Below the pieces are notes generated by a model. The model made no database searches. It had not been told where the DNA came from and worked only from the letters and a program-made list of their open reading frames with translations. Shown piece after piece: positions 9,613 through 18,792 of a stretch of DNA of 21,452 nt. The first letter of the stretch is position 1; each line of letters starts with the position of its first letter. A program made the translations under genes and the position numbers. The stretch comes from Entophlyctis helioformis (Eukaryota; Chytridiomycota; Chytridiomycetes; Chytridiales; Chytriomycetaceae). The stretch is taken from NCBI GenBank assembly GCA_025526915.1, contig JAHLKH010000312.1:1-21452 (forward strand). The letters are read 5' to 3'.

Positions 9613-12600
9613 ATGGGCATTCCAAGAGTGATCCCAAAAGTCATCAAGGGGCAGGGTGGCAAGGCACTACCTTTCGGGACGACGCTGTCTGCTGGACTGG
9701 ATCTGGTGCTTGAAGACACCACGCAACACAGCATCAGCAGCATTTACAACAGCGCGACCACTCGACCCCATCTTCTGCCACCACCATTGATGCTGCGCCT
9801 GCTTCAAAGGAAACCACCACCACTGTAACGGATGCTCGGTCGCGGTCACGTGATCCACGTGATCCACGTGACCCACGTGACCGGACAGACATTGTCGGGC
9901 CGCACCGGCCGCTCTGGTTTCCCCCGTTCTTGCAGTCGTCTGCCCGCCGTTCCCCTGCGTGCATACTCACTGCCCCGAGACCAGGTCTGTGCTGCCTCCC
10001 AATGAAGTAGTCGTCTGCCCGCCGTTCCCCTGCGTGCATACTCACTGCCCCGAGACCAGCCGGCAAGTCCGCCTGGAGGCCCAGTGCTACAGCAAGAACC
10101 CAACTTTTTTTCGGTCGGGGCAGCATTGGTGAGCCTGGCTGGACATCCTCACCGCCTCTGCTGCCTCGGCTGGAACCAGGGCCTGCTGGCGGTCGGCAGT
10201 CTTGCCACCCAGGCCCTGCGGAGTTGCGCCTCGAGTCTCGCACACTGGACGTCTTTGTCTCAACGCTCCTGTGCTCTCGCGGCATCCGCTTGTCGACACT
10301 TGCCGCTGTGCACCAGCGCACTTTTTTTTTCATGCGTCTTGGTCAGCAGCTGGCAGTGGGCAGTGTCGTCATCCACCCACCGGCTCTGGCATCCTATGCC
10401 TCTTTACAGCCGCCTCACACTCACCTTCCGTCGCATGGTTCGATATCTGCCGGCATCAGCTCGCTCGCCAGCATCAGCTCCACCTGCTTGTCGCCGCATC
10501 TGCTTCTGGACATTGTCTCCAGGCATGCTCTGTGCCTCCTGTGAGAGGAGTTGGGGCGGGATCCACAGCCGATCACCACTTACACCCTCAACTGCACCGC
10601 TGCAACTTTCGTCAGCCGCCACAACCACGCCGATCAGTCCTGACCACATCTGGATCAGCACGTCAGTATCGGCATTTGCTTCAGCACGGCACAGCCTGCA
10701 TCTGCCACAGCTGCATTGACCGCCATATCAACCACCACTGGATCGGCTTGTGCCTCGCTGCTTCTGCAGCACGATGTTCTCGTCAACGGGCGCGTTCATC
10801 ACCTCGGCCTTGGCAGCATCAGCCGCCTCAGCCACCCAGCTGCCATTGGTCTCGGCATCAGCATCCATTGGCCGCAGCCTGCAGACACCGGCCCCAGCAC
10901 GTTGCACATCTGTAGCTCAGCATCAGCTCCTGGACCGGGTATCCAGGCCATGCTCGGTGCCTCTTGCGAGAGGAGTCTGGGGTGGGATCCCTTTTGGATC
11001 GCCACTTGAACCCACACTGCGTCCCTGACCAGCCATCAGCCGCCACCCTACACCGTACGGCTCTGACCACATTCGGATCAGCTTACACCAACACGGCCAC
11101 ACACGTCAGCTCGGTCACCACCGGCACAATCTCGCAGCTGCTGTTGCCTTTCCATCCTGATCGCCGCACCATCCGGCTTGTCCACCTGTTCATGTGTCTG
11201 TTGACCATGTTCACCCTCTCGGCCCTGATCTGTCCACCTCTCCACCTTTCCCTCTTCCATCCAATCCACCTCTCCATCTCTCCCCCCTCCATCCAATCCA
11301 TCTCTCCATCTCTTCCCCTTCCATCCACTCCATCTCTCTCTCTCCTTGTTGCTCTGTGCGCACGGTTCCCCGTCCTGTGTCCTTCGCGTCCATTGTTGCC
11401 CACACCTCTGCTTCTTGTGTGTGCAACGCCCATGCATCCTCTTAGTCGCTGTTCATCCACTCTTCTTTCTTATGAGTGGCTGTCTACACTGGGGGGAGTG
11501 TAACGGATGCTTGGTCGCGGTCACGTGATCCACGTGATCCACGTGACCCACGTGACCGGACAGACATTGTTGGGCCGCACCGGCCGCTCTGGTTTCCCCC
11601 GTTCTTGCAGTCGTCTGCCCGCCGTTCCCCTGCATGCATACTCACTGCCCCGAGACCAGCCAGCAAGTCCGCCTGGAGGCCCAGTGCTACACAGCGCTTA
11701 TACCAGCACCCCCGATACAACCACCGCCACCACAACCGCCACAACCGCACATGATCGCATCTGGCATTATCTACGTTGACGTCTTGAGCGTCTTTTATGG
11801 ACAACTCCGTAAACTGGCTGCCTCCCACTTGCCATCATCTGTCAGTGGGTGGTTGGCAATTCTTGCACCTGTCCTTGACAGCTTCCTCAAGTCGGTCGGC
11901 AACGGCCGGATCGTCGTCTTCCATGTTGATGGCAGGCTTGCCGAGACTGGAATCAAGCAGCAGGCGCATGCCAGCCGCACCTTGGACGTCTTGCGTGCAG
12001 CAGCAACAGCTCAACAGTTGTGTGCCAAACGCAAACACCGTCACCGATGTGGGACATTAGAAAAGTAAGGTCACTTGTTTGTGCAGCATCAAGATGATTC
12101 TAACTAACAGTCATTGTTGCAGGAAAGAGGAGCAGGCGCTGATGCGCTGCTTCACTCTCACGCAAGGCAACAAGAAGCATATCAAGGAAGCGATTGAGGC
12201 GTTTCTCGACCCGCTGTCATACCATGCTGTATGCTGGTGCGAACACAAAGCCGATGTTTGCATCGCACGCGCGGCCGCCCTCCATGCGCGTATGCACAGG
12301 TACAGATCGGCATGGCATCTGTCTGTTATGATTGATGGCTGACAACCTGCATCCTGCAGCAATGTCCTGCCATTAGCAGTCATCACTGGCGATTCGGATC
12401 TCGTATTCCATTGTGCTGGCCATTGCGGTGTCCTGATGACACGCATGCACAACGGGCATGCCACCAACATCCGCACGTTCAATCACCAGGGCGTTGCGAC
12501 CATTGCAGCTGCCCTTGGACTGCGTGTTTTCCCTGGTGTATGTCAGCTGTTTGCTGCCATAGCAAACAATGACTATCACAGTTGCCATGGTTGCGGTATG

Positions 12601-14480
12601 TCCATTGCTTGACTCTGTGCTTGTGTTTGTCATCCATGTTGCAATGTTGACTAACTTGTGTTGCCATTCACATTGCCTGGCAGGCAATGCTGCTGCCGTC
12701 AAGTTCATCAATGACCAGTTTGATGCTGCGGCCAAGGAGCGCGGCTTCGACAACCCGGCCGACTTCTGTGCACTGCTTCACGATCCTAAGGAGGCAGATG
12801 CATTTGCCAATCGCGTCAAGAATGCATATGTTGCTGACCTGCTGTCGCTGGATGGTGGTGTGGCTCTTGCCAAGAGCTTCCTCAATGCCTTTGGCGTTTT
12901 TGTCTACCATGACGAGTCAGGGACTTTTGCCAACACGGTCACATTCCCAACCAGCGACAGCAGTCAATCTGGCAATGTGCCAAAGAAGAGGCAAGTCCTT
13001 GCATGACTGGTCATGGCATGGTGGCATAGATCCGTTTGCATGCATGGCACTCAACTGACCATCTCTCACCACATGGCAACGACAACAGCGTGGCTGTTGA
13101 CGCGACCACCACGCATCAAGCAAAGTATGTATGCATGCATGTGATCTCTTGGTGTGTCCTGCATGACTGACTCTGTGCTTCTGTCTTTGATGCAACCACT
13201 GGATTGCAATGCAGGTGCCAGCTACATGACGGCTGCCTCGTGATCCATCCCAAGGCGCAGCAAGGCAAGCAAAACCCCAACATCATCCATCTCATGCAGG
13301 ACGACATCAGGCCACTTGTCAGGAACATTGTCAAGGAACAGCAGCTCAGTCTTACGCTGGACAAGGTCAAGGACTGCCCCGCCGCACTCGACTGCGTCCT
13401 CTGACATGCGGCCGATTGCATCACTCACATCACCAACGGGGTCAAAGGCCGCAACATTCTCGCAAAGATCAGCAGGTCGGCAAGTGTGCAACTGTTGGAG
13501 ATTGTCCGCAAGCAGGCTCGTGAAGCGGAAGAGCGGGCAAAGCTTGGCCCGAAGGATCGGGCTATTTGGGATGGACGTGTAAGTTGCTGCATGTCTCTGA
13601 TGCATGTGCACTCCTCGCCTGGACGTGTCAAACTCAATCCACTGTGCATTGTACAGGGTGCTGCTTTGAGGATGAAGAAGCAGTTGGGCAAGATTGTCAA
13701 TCGTCCATGCAAATCACACCGCCACCTATCGACGCCAAGTATGCATTGCTTGTATTGGAATGGCTTGACATCATGTACTGACAGCACCTTCTTTGCTGAA
13801 CGGTGCTATTCCAGAAACATATGCTCAGAAAGACTCACAGAAAGACCCACAGCAAGCCACGCAGCAAGTCAAGCATCAAGGCAAGGCCATCACCCGAGGC
13901 AGTTCCCCATTGACCGCTGCCGACATCTGCGTCAAGGCGATCAAGAGGCGGGGGGCCTTGAAAGACCTCAAGAATTGCCGATTAGTGACACGCCACGAGC
14001 AGCTGAAAGAGGTCATTGACTTGCTTACGTCCATCATCAAGCAAGCCACGGTACGTCTCCATCTTCACTGGCTGTGTGTGCATGCAATGACTTGGCACGA
14101 TCACTCATTGTTCCACTTGACAGGAGGCTCAACTGCCCAAGCTGCCCGAGCAAGAACCGCCATCCGCCGACGGCCAGGCTGGTCAAGCAGACTGCAAGAT
14201 CTTGTATCTCAATCAAGATGCAGACATCCAGACGACGGTCAGTTCTGGTGTTCCATTGGTGCTTGTGTATGCATTGTGTGCACTTGGAATGCATTGCTGA
14301 TGGTGCATCCAACCTCTACAGGCGCGACGCCAAATCACCAAGCAACAGGAGGCTGCGAACAAGCAGAAGCGCGAAAAGCAAGCTGCCAAGGCCGTGGCAG
14401 ACAAGGCCATCGACAGGAACAAGGAGGGTGCACGCCGGCAAGACCGCCATACCCAACCAGTGGGCCCGAAGCAGACATGA
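9613..14480 (+). CDS. Gene 1: XPG/FEN-like (PIN-fold) structure-specific nuclease, interrupted by element 2
   Basis: Exons: 9613-9823, 11692-12064, 12123-12299, 12360-12595, 12684-12990, 13089-13124, 13215-13578, 13657-13738, 13815-14050, 14124-14237 and 14322-14480, about 764 residues once element 2 is removed. Phases agree at every junction. The start MGIPRVIPKV fits the XPG-family rule that Gly2 follows the initiator Met. Acidic residues sit where this family binds metal: IIYVDVLSVFY (D100), VVFHVDG (D150), CEHKADVCIARAA (E235, D239), VITGDSDLVFH (D265, D267) and AIANNDY (D325). The family cuts branched or flapped DNA. The C-terminal half is unrecognised and ends in a basic, Lys/Gln/Ala-rich helix. 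The intron at 12991 uses a GC donor (GCAAGT). An in-frame TGA at 13402-13404 is followed by further coding-like sequence in the same frame, so the protein may end there or the stop may be an error. The Fanzor start is 133 bp downstream. Confidence 0.7.
9824..10091 (+). repeat. Element 2 5' LTR, long form (268 bp)
   Basis: It starts TGTAACGGATGC and ends AGTGCTACA. A 51-bp segment is present twice (9934-9984 and 10009-10059). Four CACGTG sites start at 9847, 9856, 9865 and 9874. GTTCTTGC at 9926-9933 is complementary to the primer site at 10092-10099. Confidence 0.92.
9847..9879. promoter_or_regulatory. Four CACGTG palindromes at 9-bp spacing (element 2 5' LTR)
   Basis: Same array as element 1 with one additional repeat. 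The copy-number difference (3 against 4) with the period kept at 9 bp suggests expansion by whole units. Confidence 0.6.
10092..10099 (+). promoter_or_regulatory. Primer binding site of element 2, likely self-primed
   Basis: GCAAGAAC follows the LTR with no gap, exactly as in element 1, and is complementary to GTTCTTGC at 9926-9933 in the LTR. Confidence 0.65.
10100..11490 (+). repeat. Non-coding internal region of element 2 with a diverged internal duplication
   Basis: No open frame here shows retroelement domains. Two diverged copies of about 160 bp start near 10498 and 10921 (offset about 424 bp). Both contain a GAGAGGAG...GGGATCC block and a TGACCACAT...GGATCAGC block. The 3' part (11218-11345) is pyrimidine-rich like the matching part of element 1. 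At 11353-11445 a frame reading RPVSFASIVAHTSAS is a relic of the element 1 tail (RPVSYASIVARTSAS). Confidence 0.7.
11491..11498 (+). other. Polypurine tract of element 2
   Basis: GGGGGGAG ends at the base before the 3' LTR and is identical to the tract of element 1. Confidence 0.88.
11499..11691 (+). repeat. Element 2 3' LTR, short form (193 bp)
   Basis: Same ends as the 5' LTR but with one copy of the 51-bp segment. Four CACGTG sites start at 11522, 11531, 11540 and 11549. It ends 60 bp upstream of an in-frame Met of gene 1 (HMIASGIIY), in sense orientation. Confidence 0.92.
11522..11554. promoter_or_regulatory. Four CACGTG palindromes at 9-bp spacing (element 2 3' LTR)
   Basis: Starts at 11522, 11531, 11540 and 11549. 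This copy faces the gene 1 coding sequence that begins again at 11692. Confidence 0.6.
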
Positions 14481-14612
14481 GTGTTGTACACTGTGCCATG
14501 TGCCTTGGGCATGCTTGCTGACATGTGTGGGCTTTGCAGACGCAAAGGTGGAGCACGAGTGACACAAGGTCGGGTTGACAGAAAGGGGGGACGCCTCACG
14601 TCAGGGGCACCC

Positions 14613-17600
14613 ATGACGCTCCCTGTGGCCATTGGCGGCAACAATCAACAAGCTGCTGTGCACGCGCCCGGTCAACCTGCTGCCGACACGCCTAGTCAAG
14701 CCGCCACGGACGCAACCAATCAAGCCGCTGCAGACGCACCCGATCAACCTGGAGAGGATGCATCTGATCATCGTCATATGAGAGTGCTGCTGGAGGTATG
14801 ATTTAGGATTGCCATTCTGCCTGCATGCATGGCTTTGAATGTACTGACTCAGAGGTTGGCTTGCATGGTGCTCAGGACATGTTGTCAGGCGGCCCGCAGA
14901 GCGCCCCGATCTATGGCATTCATGCCATCAGGTCGTCGACAAGTTGGACACGCCGCCAACTTATCGAGGACATTGTCACGAGGATTCAATCGTTCACGGT
15001 CGGCGTGCGGCATGCCGGCCTTGTCGTCATCGGTGCCATTGTCGAGGAACTTCTCGAGCTTGACCAGGACGCGCCTCTGCCACCGTCGTACCATGTCTAC
15101 AAATGGCCCGATGGCAAGGCGACTCAGTACTGTTTCCTGGACGCTGATCTCAAGGACCTCGATGACCTCGGCGACAAGGACGTCATCAAGGGCCTCGGCG
15201 CTGTCACGAAAGCGGAGCTCTTGTCCGGTCAGTTCACGCTTCACGAGGACATTGCCGCGCGGACCATGTACGGCGCAAGTCAGTATAATGGCAGCAGCAA
15301 GCACCCTCGCTTCGGCCATCGCGTGCGACTGGTCAAGGGAACAAGACTCGAGCGCGTCATGTTTGAAAAGGTTGAGACGCGCAAGTTGCCCCATGGCCAG
15401 CCACCAGCACCAGCAGCACCAGCAGTGCCAACGCCCAATGAGCTGCTTGCGATGCTTGTCGCCAGTGAGTCGGGTGGCCAGACATCCGCGGCCTGCATCC
15501 TGCGGCACCTCTCGTTTGTCCTAATGGGCGAGCAGATGGTCAAGCCGATGTCCATCATGCTCACGCTCAATGCGTGGCTTGTCACGGTTGTCCAGCTGCT
15601 GATCCATCGAGCTGGACACCTGGCAGCATGACCGACCAAGCTGCACCACCAGCCAACACGATCAAGGCTGACATGGACACTGGCAATGCGCAGCAGGCAG
15701 GCGCGCTGCGGACCACCATGCAGATGACCAAGATGAAGGCAGGCGCGCGTCGACCGGCCAAGAAGCAGCAGACTTGTGGGCGGCATCCAGACATGTGGTG
15801 GTCGAGCTTGCACCCAGCTGATGCACAGCAGGCCAACACACAGCAGGCAGTGGTGCCCTATCGGCTTGTCAACACCCTGTGCGCGCGTGCGACCAAGCAG
15901 ATCTTCGAAAACCTGGCGAGGGAGGTGAGCGCCACACTCGCCAAGCACTTCATCGAGAACCGGTCAAAGCTGGCATTGGTCGCAGCCCAGAGAGCAATGC
16001 CTGCTGCGACTCCCAAGCAGATTGCAGCGTGGGTCGATGCCATATTCAAGCCACTCAAGACCACCAAGGTTGCCAGGCATGCCGCTGCTCAAGACGCCGT
16101 TCAGGACGCCGCTCAGGACACTGCTCAAGACGCCCCATTGCCGGCCATTGAGGACGACGCCATGGACGACGCCATGGACGCCACTCAGGATGTCGCTCCT
16201 CCCGCCCCAAGTCTCAAGCGGACCGCGTCACAGCTTCTGCTGGCCACCGATGGCAGCACATCCAAGAGGCGAAAGGACGAGACTACTGCCCCTGTCGCCA
16301 CAGATGCCATGCAAGACACACCACCAGCCGCACAGGACGGGGACCCATCGAGATCCCACAAGAGCTGAATCCAATTCAGGCAATTGTGCGCAGCATGTCA
16401 ACATCGGACATTGGACGGTTCTACCAACTCCTCAAGCTCGCTGGCACTTCAGTGATGAAGCTATGCCCGCAGCCAGCAAGCCGTGACCCGTTCATCCTCG
16501 TCACTGAGGCCACGCTCTTTTGGGCGGTGGTGGGGCTGCAAAGCGATCGCATTGGCAATGAGCACGATCCTGTCCTCCAAGCATTGCGAAAGGAGCTCCT
16601 GGCCGCAGTTGGTAAGTTGCATGTGTCTATGCCAATGCCAATGCTATTTGATGCTAACACTGCACTTTTATCCAAGACTACAAAGATGCCAAGTTGGAGC
16701 TTGGGACTGACGACAAGGTCATCCAAAGGGCTTTCAGCAATAGCAAGGAGCTGGCCATCCTCGACATCCTCCTGCCTGGCCTCCGCCCCAAGAATCGATG
16801 CCGTCCAACGCAGGCCGAGGGTGACGAGGCCGCGGTTGATTCTCAGCCTCTGGTGGCTTCAAAGCAAGTGATCAGACAAGGCAGCATCATGACGGATGGA
16901 TACACGGTCTATCAGCTGGCACTGGACTGCCACGCAGACCGTCCAGAGTCGCCTCCAGTATGTGCCATGCTTGGATGCTTTGGTGCACACATTGATTCTG
17001 ACCACTGCCTTGCTCTGCAGGTCCCAACGCGGCGTCTCCAGCCCAGCAGCCCAGTCTTGCGGATGCTGCTGTTGGCATCCTTAATGCCTTGAATGGTCAA
17101 TTTATTGAGCCTGACCACATGGATTGCGAATGTGAGTTGCTGTACCAATCCAGACGCGCACTTGTTGTCCACACCAACTGACATGCCATCCACAGCCGCC
17201 AATCCAGCCAACCCGTCAGCCACCAGGCCAAAAGCGACCAATCCTGTAAGTCACTTGCATGCTAAACTCGCACTTTGGTGCACATGCATTGTGCATTCCT
17301 CACTCATGCCATGGCATGGCAGGCTCAGCGCAACTTTAATGCATCCAGTGGCTGCCCAATGTTGCTGATGCCAACAATCTGTTCACTAACCAAGGCTATG
17401 AGACTGTTCGTGTTGTCAGCTTTGACTGGGGCGAGCGGTACCTGTTTGGCGCGTCCAGCATGCTGGTCAATGTCAAGGACGAGACATACACGATGGAGTC
17501 CAACTACGTGCTCTCCTCTGGCATGGCACGAGCCGAGCACAGCCTTCAGCGGTGGTATGCATGCAATGACTCTGCCACGCGCACTCTTGACCAGATCAAC

Positions 17601-18407
17601 TCACAGTGCCTGCCTCCTGTGCCAGGCTCAACAATCGATATGCCAAGGCAACCGACGTCCACGAGGCCATTGCATTCAAGACAGCAAAGCATGCCGATCC
17701 AGACGCCACAGCAGGCGAGAGAGCCTTTTGGGATCTGCGCTGCCATGCGTACTGCACGCCATTCCTGAATGCACGGGTGCGTTTTCTCTGTTTCTGGATG
17801 CCCATTGCCATGGCCGCCATGCTGCTTGATCGCCTGCTGATCACACTGGATGGCATGGCATTCCACAGAAGGTCAAGGCCAAGCGGTTCACCAAGCGCGC
17901 AAGCGCATGTCTGATCGCGGAAACGCTCTTGAGGGCATCATGAATCTGGCAGGCTCGACCACTGGAGAGCGCGCATCTGCTGCATCTCAAGGCCTCCTGT
18001 CAGCCAACAGAGAAGGACATTCCCGTTGTGTGGGCATTGGCATCGACTTTACAGGCCAAGGTGGCCGGCACGCTGTGTTTGAGAGTTTCTCATCAGGCAT
18101 CTGCGGTCGTCTGGATATGCCTATGTGCGTCTGATGCCAGCTGTCCATCCATCCATCCATCTGTGCACCAACTGACCACACGATCATGCACACACACACA
18201 CACAGATCTACCGCTGCAACGAGAACCTGACCAGCCAGATGTGCCCGCAGTGCAAGCAGCGGATCCCATACAAGAACCGCACCAACCTGCGACGCTTCGA
18301 ATGCACAGCCATGCAAGACCGTCTACCACCGAGACGTGCTTGGTGCCACCAACATCGGAATGGTCGCACTGGGCATCTGTTCCATGGACAACGGCCGCTC
18401 TACTTGA
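14613..18407 (+). CDS. Gene 2: Fanzor, eukaryotic TnpB-like RNA-guided nuclease
   Basis: Ten exons (14613-14795, 14855-15464, 15536-16611, 16677-16957, 17021-17131, 17196-17245, 17323-17554, 17626-17776, 17869-18124, 18206-18407) give about 1,050 residues. Core Fanzor marks: GSIMTDGYTVYQLAL (16870s), RuvC-I VVSFDWGERYLFG (Asp codon 17424), Glu in NENLTSQMC (codon 18221) matching the family's DEYxTSxxC, zinc ribbon CPQC...CTAC and RuvC-III YHRDVLGATNI (Asp codon 18333). Fanzors cut DNA guided by a 3' RNA. The first half is an extension I do not recognise, with CVACHGC, AQDA-type repeats and an NLS-like SKRRKDE. About six one-base slips break the frame: the G run at 16339, the 16957 junction, near 17341, near 17895, the 18124 junction, and a CC at 18309. 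Frames resume with motif-perfect coding each time, so assembly error is likely. The start at 14613 is the first Met after gene 1's stop giving a good frame; 14510 is possible. Confidence 0.82.
16085..16135 (+). repeat. Degenerate 12-bp tandem repeats encoding AQDA units in the Fanzor linker
   Basis: Four consecutive 12-bp units encode AQDA, VQDA, AQDT and AQDA. They open an acidic, low-complexity linker (IEDDAMDDAMDATQD) that leads to the NLS-like patch. Such units expand and contract easily. Confidence 0.75.
18144..18204. repeat. Simple repeats (CCAT)n and (CA)n in the last Fanzor intron
   Basis: A run of CCAT units near 18144-18161 and a CA run at 18188-18204 fill most of the 18125-18205 intron. 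The CA run ends in the 3' splice site CACAG. Both are slippage-prone. Confidence 0.85.
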
Positions 18408-18465
18408 CGCACACGCCAGCCGGTCAGCCTGTCAACACATCGCAGCAGTGTCCTCCACAGACACA

Positions 18466-18560
18466 GCAAGTCACTCCATGTGACTTGCAGCACAACCACC
18501 AACACTTTGAATCGGGGAACCTCCCGATCGACCTAACGGGTCACTTTTTCTTACGAGAAA
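18466..18560 (+). ncRNA. Hairpin cluster after the Fanzor stop, candidate guide (omega/fRNA) region
   Basis: Starting 58 bases after the stop there are three inverted repeats: a perfect 9-bp stem with a 5-base loop (18466-18474 with 18480-18488), a perfect 6-bp stem (18511-18516 with 18523-18528), and a 5-bp stem with a TACG loop (18547-18551 with 18556-18560). T5 at 18545-18549 could end a Pol III transcript. TnpB and Fanzor guide RNAs come from the 3' side of the gene, so the place fits. Structure and position are seen; the role is inferred. Confidence 0.35.
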
Positions 18561-18792
18561 GGTAAGCCGCTCATGCATGTGGATGTGCCTCGCCTGTCTG
18601 TCGTCGCATGCTTGTTGCTGACTCGAACCTTCCATCGTGTGATGTGCGGGCTTGCATTCGACGGCCTCTCGGGTCGAATCCAATTCCAAAACGCTTGGCA
18701 ATTGTTTGAATGTCGGGCCATTTGCCGGCGGTTTGCCGGCATTCCCTCGCCCTATTGCCCACCCCTCAGCGCGGTGGCATTTATTGCAGATA
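18561..18792. other. Spacer between the Fanzor 3' side and the PEX4 stop
   Basis: The two genes converge here. The stretch contains a TTTGCCGGC direct repeat near 18719-18740 and an AT-richer patch around 18680. I see no gene. It presumably holds the 3' UTR of PEX4 and perhaps the right border of any Fanzor-carrying element. Confidence 0.4.

Larger units (their letters stand above)
9824..11691 (+). mobile_element. Element 2: short non-autonomous LTR retrotransposon related to element 1
   Basis: Two LTRs (9824-10091 and 11499-11691) with the same TGTA...TACA ends as element 1, the same primer octamer (10092-10099) and the same polypurine octamer (11491-11498) enclose only 1.4 kb without Gag or Pol domains. 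The final 140 bp before the tract match the 3' end of element 1, including a remnant of its Gag-Pol tail. It would need proteins in trans. It splits gene 1 in a Pro-rich stretch, sense orientation. No target duplication is visible: ACCAC precedes it and CAGCG follows. Confidence 0.88.

Noticed and set aside
10084..10719. 211-codon open frame in element 2
   Set aside because: No retroelement domain, starts inside the LTR and primer site, and the duplicated segment is not conserved in frame.
15628..15631. ATGA overlap suggesting a separate gene starting MTDQAAPP at 15628
   Set aside because: A consensus GTGAGT donor at 15465 and a CTAAT...CAG acceptor at 15535 join the two frames in phase, so this is one spliced gene.
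18650..18695. tRNA-like B box (GGGTCGAATCC)
   Set aside because: No matching A box or cloverleaf can be built around it.
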